A stretch of 64,000 nucleotides of DNA from assembly GCF_026151165.2 (NCBI RefSeq), contig NZ_CP117849.1, positions 1,984,001-2,048,000 on the forward strand, read 5' to 3'. This DNA is from Cryobacterium sp. SO2 (GTDB lineage: Bacteria > Actinomycetota > Actinomycetes > Actinomycetales > Microbacteriaceae). How positions within the stretch are numbered: the stretch's first letter is position 1; every line of letters starts with the position of its first letter. Below, piece after piece: positions 32,568 to 42,500 of this stretch. The notes under the pieces were generated by a model, which was not told the origin of the DNA, did no database searches, and worked only from the letters and a program-made list of their open reading frames with translations. The position numbers and the translations under genes are program-made.

Positions 32568-33458
32568 ATGCCTGAAACCGTTTCCCCGCTTGGCCTGCTC
32601 CTGGATGTCGACGGTCCGATCGCCAGCCCCGACACCCGCACCATCGCAAGACCGAGCATCATCACCGACCTAATCACGTTGGCCGGCGCGAACGTGCCGA
32701 TCGGCTTCATCACCGGGCGATCGGCCGCCTTCATCAGCGATCAGGTGGTGACGCCGCTGCTGGCCGCTGGGCTGCCGCTGAACATGCGCATGTACGGAGT
32801 GTGTGAAAAGGGTGCCGTCTGGTTCCCGATCACCGCCGCCGGCATGGGTGAAATCGTCGTCGACGACAGCGTGGCCCTACCCGCCGCGGTCGTCGGCCGC
32901 ATCCGAGAGCTCGTCACCACCGACTATGCCGACACCATGTTCTTCGACGAGACCAAGCTCGCGATGGTGTCAGTCGAACAGCGCACGGATGTCGACAGGG
33001 CCGCGTACCATGCCGCCCAGGCGTCGTTCGAGGCGGATGCATACGCCATCATGATCGAGCACGGGCTCGGGGTGCGCTTCGGAGACCTCGCCTCCCCCGA
33101 CGTGACCGGCGCGGTGCCGTTCCGCATCGACACGACGATCATCTCCACCGATATCGAGTCGGTGGATCTGGACAAGGACCACGCCGCCGAGCGCGCCCTG
33201 GCCTTCTTCGCCGAGGGCGGCGCGCTCCCCCGGGTGTGGCGGTCGGTCGGCGATTCGCGCAGCGATTACAAAATGGCCGATCACCTGCACGCGGCCGGCT
33301 TCGACGTGGCGCACGTGGACGTGCGGCCTAGTGACGGCATCCTGGTGCGGCCGTATCCGGTGATCGTGGAGGGAGACCTCATCCACGACGAGGCCGGCGC
33401 CGCGTTCCTGGGTTTCTGGGTGCGAAAGCTCGGCCTCTCCGAGACCGTCCCCGCCTAG
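32568..33458 (+). CDS. HAD-superfamily hydrolase
   Basis: This is a 296-residue putative phosphatase. The N-terminal nucleophile motif is LLLDVDGPIASPDT. GFITGRSAAFI is motif II with the threonine, and a cap-like insertion covers about residues 85-215. WRSVGDSRSDYKMADHL carries the motif III/IV acidic residues. The arrangement resembles class IIB HAD proteins such as sucrose- or trehalose-phosphate phosphatases, but the substrate is unclear. Start is the ATG at 32568. It is divergent from the small zinc-site gene and convergent with the J-domain gene. Confidence 0.85.
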   Translation: MPETVSPLGLLLDVDGPIASPDTRTIARPSIITDLITLAGANVPIGFITGRSAAFISDQVVTPLLAAGLPLNMRMYGVCEKGAVWFPITAAGMGEIVVDDSVALPAAVVGRIRELVTTDYADTMFFDETKLAMVSVEQRTDVDRAAYHAAQASFEADAYAIMIEHGLGVRFGDLASPDVTGAVPFRIDTTIISTDIESVDLDKDHAAERALAFFAEGGALPRVWRSVGDSRSDYKMADHLHAAGFDVAHVDVRPSDGILVRPYPVIVEGDLIHDEAGAAFLGFWVRKLGLSETVPA

Positions 33459-33475
33459 TCTCCGCGCAGTTCCCG

Positions 33476-34399
33476 CTAGTCCTCGACGAAGCGGATACCG
33501 TTCTGCAGGGTACTGCGAAGTTCGAAGACCTTCTCGAAGCTGCCGCGTTCCATGCCGGCGATGCCGTCACGCAGCACCCCGACGAGGCGTGACTTCGGGA
33601 TCACCACGATCAGGGGTCGGCGACCGCGGCCGGGCAGGGAGAGCGGTTCGGCGACGGCCTCGTCCGGGGCCACCACGATCAACGCGGTGAAGCGCACCCG
33701 CAGCGACTTCGCCAGGATCCGGGCGGCGACCGCGAACTCGTCGAGGGGTTCTTCGCCGGGCTCCAGTGACTCGCCGACGAGTTCCCCGCGCTTGAGCGCA
33801 ACCGGCGACCCCCAATCCTCGGAGAGGATCGCGAACAGGCCGGCCGGGCCGAGCACCACGTGGTCGATCTTGTCGGCGTCGTCGCGGGTGGCCACATCGT
33901 GCCAGGCCGTGTAGCCGATTCCGAGCCCGGAGATCAGGTGCGCGGTGGACTCCTCCGCCAGGGCCTTGGCCAGGCGGTGGCGGATCTCCTGGGGCGCGGA
34001 CCGGATCAGGTCGGGCGCGTAGGGGTCCGCGATCGTGGTCCCCCTACCCGCCCATTCGCGCAGCAGGGCGAGGTAACGCTGCCGGGAGTGCCCACCCGGG
34101 TGCCCGTGCATCCTGGCCTTGACACCCGGTGACGACGACCTCGCGGACGACGTGCGGGGGGCCGCGCCGGAATAGGACGCGTCGGGGTAGCGGGCGCCGT
34201 CATACGCGGCCCGGCTTTCCGGGCTGCCGATGCGTTCCCAGGCCACCTGCACGGCGTGGAAGGACGTGGCGCTGCCGCCGACGTCCGGGTGGGATTGGCG
34301 CAGCTTCTTCCGGTAGGCGCGTCGCAGCTCCTCATCGGTCGCCGACGGGCTCACTCCCAGCACCTCGTAGGGGCTGGCCGCGGCCGGACTCTCTGACAT
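33476..34399 (-). CDS. J-domain protein with a NERD-like C-terminal domain
   Basis: This 307-residue protein has an N-terminal J domain (about 9-66) with the essential HPD at 37-39 (SHPDVGGS), indicating cooperation with DnaK. After a serine/proline-rich linker, residues about 150-290 resemble a NERD-type nuclease-related domain (TAWHDVATRDDADKIDHVVLGPAGLFAILSEDWGSPV). A basic and hydrophobic C-terminus follows. There are no zinc-finger or client-binding DnaJ domains. Such fusions occur in actinobacteria without a known role. Start is the ATG at 34399. It is divergent from the DUF1345 gene. Confidence 0.85.
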   Translation of the reverse strand: MSESPAAASPYEVLGVSPSATDEELRRAYRKKLRQSHPDVGGSATSFHAVQVAWERIGSPESRAAYDGARYPDASYSGAAPRTSSARSSSPGVKARMHGHPGGHSRQRYLALLREWAGRGTTIADPYAPDLIRSAPQEIRHRLAKALAEESTAHLISGLGIGYTAWHDVATRDDADKIDHVVLGPAGLFAILSEDWGSPVALKRGELVGESLEPGEEPLDEFAVAARILAKSLRVRFTALIVVAPDEAVAEPLSLPGRGRRPLIVVIPKSRLVGVLRDGIAGMERGSFEKVFELRSTLQNGIRFVED

Positions 34400-34525
34400 T
34401 CTCTAAGGTCTCTTTCGGCCTGGAACGGGGAATTGATAGGTCATCAGCCTAACCAGCCTTGCTGACATCTCGCCGACACCGCCGGTCGCGCGGGCCGCTC
34501 CGACGATTCGTGCGACGATCAGCGG

Positions 34526-35173
34526 GTGAACACATCAGCTCTCGTTCCCCGGGCGCATCGCTCCAGCACTCGCCTCCTCGCCATGGTCGCCGTCGGCGTG
34601 GTCACCGGCCTCGTCACCGGTCTGCTCGGGGCGTGGCTGCTGGCACCGGCGATCGGCTGGGCCGCGGCGGCAATTCTCTACATCGGCTGGGTGTGGCTCG
34701 CCATCGCCCCGATGGACTCCGCCACCACGGCCGCACATGCCACAAGGGAAGACCCGTCCAGGGGGATCACCGACCTGTTGTTGATTCTGGCCAGCCTGGC
34801 GAGCCTGGGCAGCATCCTGATCGTGCTCCTGCAGGCCAGGAGTGCGGTCGGGTCGGGGCAGATTCTCCTGGCGGCCCTGGCGGTGGTGGGAGTGGCGCTG
34901 TCCTGGGTTTTGGTGCACACCCTGTTCACGCTGCGCTACGCGTCGCTCTACTACGCGGATGATGATGGCGGGGTCGACTTCAACCAGACGGAGCCGCCGC
35001 GGTACGCCGATTTCGCCTACCTGGCTTTCACCCTGGGCATGACCTTCCAGGTGTCGGACACCTCGCTGACGTCGTCGGTCATGCGGGCGGCGGCCCTCAG
35101 GCACGCGCTGATGTCGTTCCTGTTCGGCTCGATTATTCTGGCGACGCTGATCAACCTCGTCGCCGGCCTGTAG
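34526..35173 (+). CDS. DUF1345 membrane protein
   Basis: This 215-residue integral membrane protein has about five hydrophobic segments, for example LAMVAVGVVTGLVTGLLGAW, ITDLLLILASLASLGSILIVLL and ILLAALAVVGVALSWVLVHTLF. The DUF1345 signature includes HTLFTLRYASLYY and the acidic loop before PPRYADFAYLAFTLGMTFQVSDTSL. The function is unknown. Start is the GTG at 34526 (VNTSALVPRAHRSS); no good ribosome site is seen. It is convergent with the gluconolactonase-like gene. Confidence 0.9.
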   Translation: MNTSALVPRAHRSSTRLLAMVAVGVVTGLVTGLLGAWLLAPAIGWAAAAILYIGWVWLAIAPMDSATTAAHATREDPSRGITDLLLILASLASLGSILIVLLQARSAVGSGQILLAALAVVGVALSWVLVHTLFTLRYASLYYADDDGGVDFNQTEPPRYADFAYLAFTLGMTFQVSDTSLTSSVMRAAALRHALMSFLFGSIILATLINLVAGL

Positions 35174-35185
35174 CTCCGGCCGAGA

Positions 35186-36034
35186 CTAACCGGCGAAGGG
35201 TTTCGCCGGCAGGCCCGCGACTCCGGGCATGGCGGTGAAGATCGACCCGGCCAGGGGGTCCTCCCCCGGGGCCAGGTCTTCCCTGGACGTGGTGATGAAC
35301 AGCTGGCGGAGGTCCTCCCCGCCGAAGGTGAGGGCGGTGACCCGGCTGGCGTCCACGTCGATGACCTCGTCGAGTGTCCCCTGCGGCGAATAGCGGCGCA
35401 CGGCTCCCCCGGCGTACAGGGCCACCCAGACGCCCCCGTCGCTGTCGACGGTGAGGCCGTCGGGGTAGCCGTCGGCTTCGGGGATCTCGGCGAAGGTGCG
35501 CAGCCCGGTCAGGCCGGCCTCCGGCGTCCAGTCGAACACGCCGATCCGTCCCGTCGGGGTGTCGTTGTAATAGGCCAGCGAGCCGTCCGGGCTCCACTCG
35601 AGCCCGTTGGAGATGGTCACGCCTGTCATGGTGAGACCCACGGACCCGTTCGGAGCCAAGCGGTAGAGCGACCCGGCGCCGGTGCGCTGGTCGTACGCCA
35701 TCGAGCCGCAGTAGAACGAGCCGTCCGGGGCGGTGCCGCCGTCGTTCATGCGTACGGTCGGGTCGGCCCACACCTCAGGCAGGCGGGTCAGGGTTCCGTC
35801 CGGGTCCTCCAGGATGAAGCCGCGCTCGGCGGCGATCACGGCGCCGCCACCGACCCGGGGCCGGAGTGCTGCCGCGATCTCGTCCACGTGTCGCCGGGTC
35901 ACCGCACCGTCGGCGGCCAGGGTGAGTACGTCACCGGCGAACAGGTCGACCAGGCGAAGCCCTCCCCAGGTTGCCGAGTAGACCGGCCCCTCCCCGTGGA
36001 AGGTGATCGGGTCGGTGAGCTGTTCGGCGCGCAC
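35186..36034 (-). CDS. SMP-30/gluconolactonase/LRE-family protein
   Basis: This six-bladed beta-propeller lactonase-like enzyme has 282 residues. The divalent-metal site is suggested by HGEGPVYS near the N-terminus, the Asn of TVRMNDGGTAPDGSFYCGSM, the ISNGLEWSPDG motif and the Asp of GYPDGLTVDSDGGVWVAL. These match the Glu-Asn-Asn-Asp ligand set of SMP-30. The substrate is probably a sugar lactone. Start is the GTG at 36032-36034. It is eight bases downstream of the small membrane protein gene on the same strand. Confidence 0.92.
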   Translation of the reverse strand: MRAEQLTDPITFHGEGPVYSATWGGLRLVDLFAGDVLTLAADGAVTRRHVDEIAAALRPRVGGGAVIAAERGFILEDPDGTLTRLPEVWADPTVRMNDGGTAPDGSFYCGSMAYDQRTGAGSLYRLAPNGSVGLTMTGVTISNGLEWSPDGSLAYYNDTPTGRIGVFDWTPEAGLTGLRTFAEIPEADGYPDGLTVDSDGGVWVALYAGGAVRRYSPQGTLDEVIDVDASRVTALTFGGEDLRQLFITTSREDLAPGEDPLAGSIFTAMPGVAGLPAKPFAG

Positions 36035-36041
36035 CGCGGGG

Positions 36042-36206
36042 TCAGTCGCGCAGGACGTGGACGGGGATAGCGATCGCCGCGCTGACGGCCAGGATCCCCG
36101 AGATGAAGATCGGCCCCTGCCAGGCGGTCACGGTGAAGGCCAGGCCGAACAGCCACAGGCCGAGTACGAAGGCGGCCATCGCCACGACGAAGGAAACAAT
36201 GTGCAT
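36042..36206 (-). CDS. Small two-helix membrane protein
   Basis: This 54-residue protein has two predicted membrane helices (about 4-24, IVSFVVAMAAFVLGLWLFGLA, and 30-49, FISGILAVSAAIAIPVHVL) and a short polar end. The function is unknown. The ATG at 36206 has GAGAGGA eight bases upstream; the frame is open further but without a ribosome site. It lies eight bases before the lactonase-like gene and is probably co-transcribed. Confidence 0.75.
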   Translation of the reverse strand: MHIVSFVVAMAAFVLGLWLFGLAFTVTAWQGPIFISGILAVSAAIAIPVHVLRD

Positions 36207-36291
36207 GGGCTGGGTCCTCTCAACGGTGCCGCGAAAGCGTTCCGGGCTCGCTTCGAGCGTACTGGTTCGACGGCGCCCGGTGTGGCTGTCG

Positions 36292-37020
36292 CTACGCGCT
36301 GTAGCCGACTTCGCGCTCGGGGCCGACGGGATCGATGAGTTCAGGCGCATTCTCGCCGCTGAGTGGGGCGACCTCGTAGAAGGCCAACCCGGCTGCTTCC
36401 TCCGTTGACGCCTCCACCACCGCGTTGACGAGGGTCTGGTCCCCGTCCGCGTGCGGGTCCAGCCAGCGATCCCAGGCTTCCTCGGGCAAGAGCACGGGCA
36501 TCCGGTCGTGGATGTCGGCGAGGGCGCCCTGGGCGGGGGCGGTGAGGATGGTCGCGGTCAGGACCCAGCGCGCGGGGTCGTCCTGGCCGAGGGCCGGGTT
36601 GCGCCACCAGGAATACAGGCCCGCCAGCGTCAGTGGGAGTCCGTCTTCGGAGTGCACGAAGTACGGGGTCTTCCGGGTGCCGACGGTGTGCCATTCGTAG
36701 TACCCCGTGGCGGGGATGATGGCGCGAGTCTTCGCCAGGGCCGTGCGGAAGGTCGGCTTCTCGGCGACCGTCTCCGCCCGGGCGTTGAAGGTGGCGAATG
36801 CGGCCGACAGCTCCGGGGAGAACGTAGGCACCAGCGACCAGCGCGCCGATTCCAGCCGGCGCACGGCCGGGTCGGATTTCATCGATTCGAGCACGATCGG
36901 AATCTGCTCGGTCGGTTTCACGTTCCAGGACGGGTCCGGCAGCGCACCGGCCTCGTGCTCGATGTCGAACATGGCGGCGAGGTCAGGCGCCGAATCGGTC
37001 ATGATGAATCGCCCACACAT
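36292..37020 (-). CDS. SRAP/HMCES-family abasic-site protein (YedK-like)
   Basis: This protein covalently shields abasic sites in single-stranded DNA through a thiazolidine at Cys2. It has 242 residues beginning MCGRF, so Cys2 is present once the initiator Met is removed. The conserved FNARAE is at 78-83 (Asn79, Glu83), GYYEW at 106-110 (Glu109) and IHDRMPV at 170-176 (His171). It is divergent from imuA; a LexA box lies 59 bases upstream. The Pfam name refers to its SOS association. Here that link is backed by the neighbouring mutasome genes. Confidence 0.95.
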   Translation of the reverse strand: MCGRFIMTDSAPDLAAMFDIEHEAGALPDPSWNVKPTEQIPIVLESMKSDPAVRRLESARWSLVPTFSPELSAAFATFNARAETVAEKPTFRTALAKTRAIIPATGYYEWHTVGTRKTPYFVHSEDGLPLTLAGLYSWWRNPALGQDDPARWVLTATILTAPAQGALADIHDRMPVLLPEEAWDRWLDPHADGDQTLVNAVVEASTEEAAGLAFYEVAPLSGENAPELIDPVGPEREVGYSA

Positions 37021-37069
37021 AGGCTCAGGCTATCGTGTCGGTCGGGGCGGCCTTGGTTATCCACACCGG

Positions 37070-37098
37070 TTGACTAATTCGAATCTGTGTTCGAAAAT
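37070..37098 (+). promoter_or_regulatory. imuA promoter with embedded LexA (SOS) box
   Basis: TTGACT (37070-37075) and GAAAAT (37093-37098) are spaced by 17 bases. The LexA-type palindrome TCGAATCTGTGTTCGA (37079-37094) fills the spacer, with perfect TCGAA/TTCGA arms and the Gram-positive/actinobacterial CGAAC-like pattern. Transcription would begin near 37105, the GTG of imuA, implying a leaderless message. LexA bound here must exclude RNA polymerase until RecA triggers its cleavage. Confidence 0.8.
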
Positions 37099-37104
37099 TG
37101 AAGG

Positions 37105-37896
37105 GTGTCTATTCCCCTGACTTCCGTTGCACCCGACTCGCCGGCCACACCGGCGCGGGTCTCCTCGGCCGTCGCGGGCTCGGCTGTCGAGGGCTCGGCC
37201 GCCGGGACCGCCGCCGAGCGCGTCACCGAACTGCGGGAACGTATGAACGGCATGCAACGCGACCGCTGGGAGCCACAGGGTCGCGTTCTGCCGGGCGGCC
37301 TGGCCGCTCTGCTGCCCCAGGGGCGGCTGCGCTCCGGCGTGGCCTACAGCGTGGACAATTCCACCTCCCTGATCATGGCCATCCTCGGTGCCGCGACCAC
37401 GGACGGCGGGTGGGGTGCCGTGGTCGGCCTGCCCGATTTCGGCGTCGAGGCCGCGGTCGGCTTCGGCATCGACCTGGAACGGCTGGTGCTCGTGCCCTCC
37501 CCCGGCGACCAGTGGCTGGCCGTGACGGCGGCGCTGGTGGATGTCCTGCCTCTGGTGGTCGTGCACCCGGAGCGTACCGTCGGCGCGGCCGAGGTCGCCA
37601 GGCTGGGCGCGCGCCTGCGGCAAACTGGATGCACCCTGATCGTCGCCGGGGGCTGGGCGCAGAGCGAGGCCGCCCTGCGGGTCACCGGCACCCGCTGGGA
37701 GGGCCTGGGTGCCGGGCACGGCTACCTGTCCGGCCGCGACCTCTCCGTCGCCGTCGACGACCGCGCCGGACCCCGTCGCACAGGGGCCCTGCACCTGCCA
37801 GACCCGGGCACGGACCTGAACCCCGCCGAGACACTCCGACGTCCACCCCTCGCCGCGGTACGAAGCCGCGCCCACCTGCATCCGGCGGCGGGGTGA
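37105..37896 (+). CDS. imuA: ImuA-type SOS mutagenesis protein
   Basis: This is a RecA-related accessory factor of translesion synthesis that works with ImuB and DnaE2. The 263-residue protein begins with a disordered alanine/serine-rich stretch, then RVTELRERMNGMQRDRWEPQGRVLPGGLAALLPQGRLRSGVAYSV, the ImuA/SulA-like N-terminal pattern. A RecA-fold follows in which the Walker A motif is not intact. GTG at 37105 is about six bases past the -10, with no spaced ribosome site. It is first gene of the imuA-imuB-dnaE2 cassette behind the LexA box. Its stop overlaps a possible GTG start of imuB. Confidence 0.88.
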   Translation: MSIPLTSVAPDSPATPARVSSAVAGSAVEGSAAGTAAERVTELRERMNGMQRDRWEPQGRVLPGGLAALLPQGRLRSGVAYSVDNSTSLIMAILGAATTDGGWGAVVGLPDFGVEAAVGFGIDLERLVLVPSPGDQWLAVTAALVDVLPLVVVHPERTVGAAEVARLGARLRQTGCTLIVAGGWAQSEAALRVTGTRWEGLGAGHGYLSGRDLSVAVDDRAGPRRTGALHLPDPGTDLNPAETLRRPPLAAVRSRAHLHPAAG

Positions 37897-37901
37897 CGGC
37901 C

Positions 37902-39491
37902 ATGAACAGGGAACGAACCATCGTGCTCTGGTGCCCCGACTGGCCCGTGATCGCCGCTCGGTCCGCCGCCGACGTCGTGCCGGACGCCCCGCTGGCCCTG
38001 GTCGACCACGGCCTGGTCTACGCCTGCTCCCCCGAGGCCAGGAACGCCGGGGTTCGCCGGGGACTGACCCTCCGGGAAGCCCAGTTCCGTTGTACCGACC
38101 TCGTCGTGCTGCCCTACGACCCGGTTCTGGATCGCCGGGCGTTCGATCCCGTGCTCGACGGCATCGAGGCGCTCACGCCCGGCGTGGCCGTGGTGCGTCC
38201 GGGTACCTGCGCGATCCGCGCGCGCGGGCCGGTGCGCTACTACGACGGCGAAGAGGCCGCGGCCGTGGCGTTGCTCGACTACCTGCGCACGGCCGGACTG
38301 GCAGAGGCCCGAGTGGGCATCGCCGACGGCCCGTTCGCGGCCGAGCAGGCCGCCCGGCGAGGCGGGACCCCGGGGCGGAATGTCCACGACCAGGTCAGCA
38401 TCATCCCCTCGGGCGAATCCGCCTCCTTCCTGGCCCCGCTACCCGTTGCCGTCGTCGTCGACGGCCCGCTGGGCACGTTGCTGGCCCGTCTCGGCGTGCA
38501 CACCCTGGGCCAATTCGCCGCGCTGCCGGCCCTGGACGTGCACCGCCGCTTCGGTGCAGCGGCAGCACAGGCCCATGCCCGGGCGTCCGGCCACGAGCGC
38601 GAGGAGGTGGTGCCCCGCACCCCCACCCCGGTCTTTGACCGTGGCCAGGACTTCGAACCCGCCCTGGACCGCATCGACCAGCTCGCCTTCGCCCTTCGAA
38701 GCACGGCGGATGCCTTCGTGCATTCCCTCCGGGAACAGACCCTGGTCTGCACCGCGGTCAGCATCCTCGTCACCACGGAGGATGGGGCGCTGACCGAGCG
38801 CACCTGGCGGCATCCGCGCTGGTTCAGCGCCACCGATCTCATCGACCGGGTGCGCTGGCAGCTGCAGGGCGACGGACGGGCGGGGTCCGGCCTCGCCGCG
38901 GGCATTGTGCGTGTGGTCCTGTCCCCCGACCGGGTCGACGCCGTCGCCAACCACGAGGACGGCCTGTGGGGAACCGGCCCCGATGAACGCATCCACCACG
39001 CCCTCACCCGGGTGCAGGGGCTCGTCGGCCATGCCGGGGTCGTGACGGCGATGATCGGTGGCGGGCGGATGCTCGCGGACCGGCAGCGTTGGGTGCCCTG
39101 GGGCGACGACGCCGGTCCCAACACCGGTTCCCGTGGCCCGGCCCGGCCCTGGTCCGGCAGCCTCGGCGGGCTGGTCCCGTCCACGGTGTTCCGGCAGCGC
39201 CGCCCTGTCAGCCTCCTCGCCGCCGATGGCCGCCCGGTCGCCGTGGACGACCGCGGTGCGCTGGACGGAGTACCCACCGGCTTCGCCCCGGTGCCGTCAC
39301 CCCAGGGCGCGACCGGCCCCACGGATCGCCGGGTCGCGGCCTGGGCGGGCCCCTGGCCGGTTCAGGAACGCTGGTGGGACACGGCGGCCGCGCGAACCGT
39401 GCAGCGAATGCAGATCGTCGACGACACCGGCGACGCCTGGCTGCTCGCCCTGGACGACCAGGGTTGGCGGGCGGAGGCGCGCTATGACTGA
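37902..39491 (+). CDS. imuB: ImuB, Y-family polymerase-like mutasome subunit
   Basis: This protein bridges DnaE2, ImuA and the sliding clamp during error-prone synthesis. It has 529 residues. The N-terminal Y-family fold begins RTIVLWCPDWPVIAA and includes GLTLREAQFRCTDLVVLPYDP. The palm acidic motif SxDE of active Y-family polymerases is absent (the region reads ALTPGVAVVRPGTCAIRARG), so it is catalytically inactive, as expected of ImuB. The thumb/little-finger part contains LGQFAALPALDVHRRFG. Start is the ATG at 37902; a GTG at 37893 overlapping the imuA stop (GTGA) is an alternative. Its stop is 26 bases before dnaE2. Confidence 0.92.
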   Translation: MNRERTIVLWCPDWPVIAARSAADVVPDAPLALVDHGLVYACSPEARNAGVRRGLTLREAQFRCTDLVVLPYDPVLDRRAFDPVLDGIEALTPGVAVVRPGTCAIRARGPVRYYDGEEAAAVALLDYLRTAGLAEARVGIADGPFAAEQAARRGGTPGRNVHDQVSIIPSGESASFLAPLPVAVVVDGPLGTLLARLGVHTLGQFAALPALDVHRRFGAAAAQAHARASGHEREEVVPRTPTPVFDRGQDFEPALDRIDQLAFALRSTADAFVHSLREQTLVCTAVSILVTTEDGALTERTWRHPRWFSATDLIDRVRWQLQGDGRAGSGLAAGIVRVVLSPDRVDAVANHEDGLWGTGPDERIHHALTRVQGLVGHAGVVTAMIGGGRMLADRQRWVPWGDDAGPNTGSRGPARPWSGSLGGLVPSTVFRQRRPVSLLAADGRPVAVDDRGALDGVPTGFAPVPSPQGATGPTDRRVAAWAGPWPVQERWWDTAAARTVQRMQIVDDTGDAWLLALDDQGWRAEARYD

Positions 39492-39517
39492 CCATTCCGC
39501 CAGAGGAGCTCACCACC

Positions 39518-42500
39518 ATGGGATTCAATAACCCGCCCATCCCCTGGTCGGAGCTGGAGCGCAAGCTCTCCGACCGGCGCCCCGGCGGCCCTCCCCCGGA
39601 GGCCGACGGCGGCGACAGCCCCGCCTGGTCAAGGCACCGCCAGCCGTACGCGCCCCAGGCGCCAACGCACCGGCAGCACGAGGCGGCCGTCGGCTATGCC
39701 GAGCTGCATGCCCATTCCAACTTCAGTTTCCTCGATGGCGGCAGCTCGCCGGAGAGTTTGCTCGAGGAAGCCGGAGAGCTCGGCCTGCATGGCCTGGCCC
39801 TCACGGACCACGACGGGCTCTACGGGGTGGTGCGCCTGGCCGAGACCGCGGAAAGCTACCCCGAGCTCCGCACTGTCTTCGGTGCGGAACTCTCGCTCGG
39901 GCTCAGCCGGCCGCAGAACGGGGTGGCGGAACCCGAAGGCACCCATTTGGTCGTGCTGGCCCGGGGCCAGGAGGGCTACCACCGTCTGGCCACCGCACTC
40001 ACCCGCGCACAGATGGCCGGAGGAGAGAAAGGCCGGCCGGTCTACGACATCGACGAGCTCGCCGAACTCTCCGGCGGGCACTGGAGCATCCTCACCGGCT
40101 CCGGGTCCGGAGCCGTACGCCAGGCGCTGCGCCGCGACGGGGAGACGGCCGCCGCCCGCGAGCTCGACGTCCTGGTCTCCCTCTTCGGCCGCGACGCGGT
40201 CAACGTGGAACTGGTCGACCACGGCCGGCCCCTGGACACGGTGACCAACGATGCCCTGGCCGCCCTGGCCGAGCGCGCGGGGTTACCCGTGCTCGCCACC
40301 AACAACGTGCACTACGCCCGGCCGGCGGACTTCCCGCTCTACTCGGCCCTGGCCGCCGTGCGTGCCCAGCGCAGCCTGGACGACATGGACGGCTGGCTTC
40401 CGGGAGCACCGACCCAGCACCTGCGGAGCGGAGCGGAGATGGCGGCACGGTTCGGCCGGTACCCGAATGCTGTGGCCCGCACCGTGCCCCTCGCCGACGA
40501 GCTCGCCTTCTCGCTGCGGCGGGCCCGGCCCCGGTTGCCCAGGCAGCACGTGCCCGACGGGCACACCCCGATGAGCTGGCTGCGCCACCTGGTCTGGGAG
40601 GGCGCGGAACGGGCCTACCCGGGCTACAACGCCAATGTGCGCGACCGCCTGGAGAAGGAACTCGACGTGATCGAGGCCAAGGACTTCCCCGGCTACTTCC
40701 TGATCGTGCACGACATCGTGCAGTTCGCCCGGCGCAACGGCATCCTCTGCCAGGGCCGCGGATCCGCCGCCAACTCGGCGGTGTGCTTCGTGATCGGCAT
40801 CACCGCGGTCGATTCGATCTTCTACCGCCTGCCCTTCGAACGGTTCCTCTCCAGTCTGCGGGAGGAGGAACCCGACATCGACGTCGACTTCGACTCCGAC
40901 CGGCGGGAGGAGGTCATCCAGTACGTCTACGAACGTTACGGCCGCCTCAATGCCGCTCAGGTGGCCAACGTCATCACCTACCGGCCCAAGGTCGCGGTGC
41001 GCGACATGGCCAAGGCCCTCGGCTACAGCACGGGTCAGCAGGACGCCTGGTCGAAGCAGGTGGAGCGCTGGGGCTCCGCGGTGTCCAGCCCCGACCACGA
41101 CATCCCCGACCAGGTCGCCGACCTCGCCGGCCGCGTGCTCGGATTCCCACGACATCTCGGCATCCACTCGGGCGGTATGGTGCTCACCGACCGGCCCGTC
41201 GGCGAGGTCTGCCCCATCGAACACGCCCGCAAGGAGGGCCGCACCGTGCTGCAGTGGGACAAGGACGACTGCGCCTGGATGGGACTGGTCAAGTTCGACC
41301 TTCTCGGTCTCGGCATGCTCGCCGCCCTGCAGTACACCTTCGACCTCGTCGGGGAGTCACTCGGCGAGGCCTGGACCCTGGGAAGCATTCCCCGGGAGGA
41401 GGCCGGCGTGTACGACATGCTCTGCCGCGCGGATTCCATCGGCGTCTTCCAGGTGGAAAGCCGCGCCCAGATGGGGACCCTCCCGCGCCTTCAGCCGCGC
41501 CGGTTCTACGATCTCGTGGTGGAGATCGCCCTTATCCGGCCCGGGCCCATCCAGGGCGGCGCCGTCCATCCGTACATCCGCCGCAAGCTCGGGCAGGAAC
41601 CGGTGACCTACCTGCATCCCAAACTCGAGCCGGTCCTCGAGCGCACCCTGGGGATCCCGTTGTTCCAGGAACAGCTCATGCAGATGGCCATGGCCGTTGG
41701 CGGCTGCAGCGGCGAAGACGCGGACCTGCTCCGCCGGGCGATGGGCTCCAAGCGCGGGGTGGAGAAGATCTCTTCCCTGCGCGCCACCCTGTACGAGGGC
41801 ATGGCCGGCAACGGCATCACCGGGGAGCTGGCGGACGAGATCTACGAGAAGATCGAGGCCTTCGCCAACTTCGGCTTCGCCGAGAGCCACTCCATCAGCT
41901 TCGCCCTGCTCGTCTACGCCAGCGCCTGGTTGAAGCTGCACTATCCGGGCGCCTTCCTCGCCGCGCTCCTGCGGGCACAGCCGATGGGATTCTATTCACC
42001 GCAATCCCTCGTGGCCGACGCCCGCAGGCACGGCGTTGTGGTCCTGCGCCCGGATGTGCAGCGCTCCGGCGCCGATGCGGTTCTCGAACCGGTGGCGGGG
42101 GCGCCGGCAGAACCGGCCGGTCGCGCCGGCTGCCTCGACCCCGAGCAACCGGAGGTCCCCGTCTACGACAGGAGCCGCCCCGCCGACGATCGGGGCCACC
42201 GCAGAGACGGCGCCATCGCCGTGCGGCTCGGGCTGGCGGATGTGCGGGCGATCGGGGCAACGGTGGCCGAGAGGATCGTCGCTGAGCGGGAGCAGTTCGG
42301 CCCGTTCCAGTCCATGAACGACCTCGCCAGGCGGGCCAGGCTGACGGCGGAACAGCTGGAATCCTTGGCGACGGCCGGGGCTTTCGAAGGGATGGGGCTT
42401 GAACGCCGCCAAGCGCTGTGGTCGGCGGGCGAGGCCGCCCAGGACACCGATGCACACCTGCGCGGATCGGTCGAGACCGTGCAGCCGCCCCTGCTGGAGC

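Noticed and set aside
40783..42285. Plus-strand alternative frame of 500 codons within dnaE2
   Set aside because: dnaE2 has intact PHP and polymerase motifs across this stretch. The other frame is arginine/proline-rich shadow sequence.
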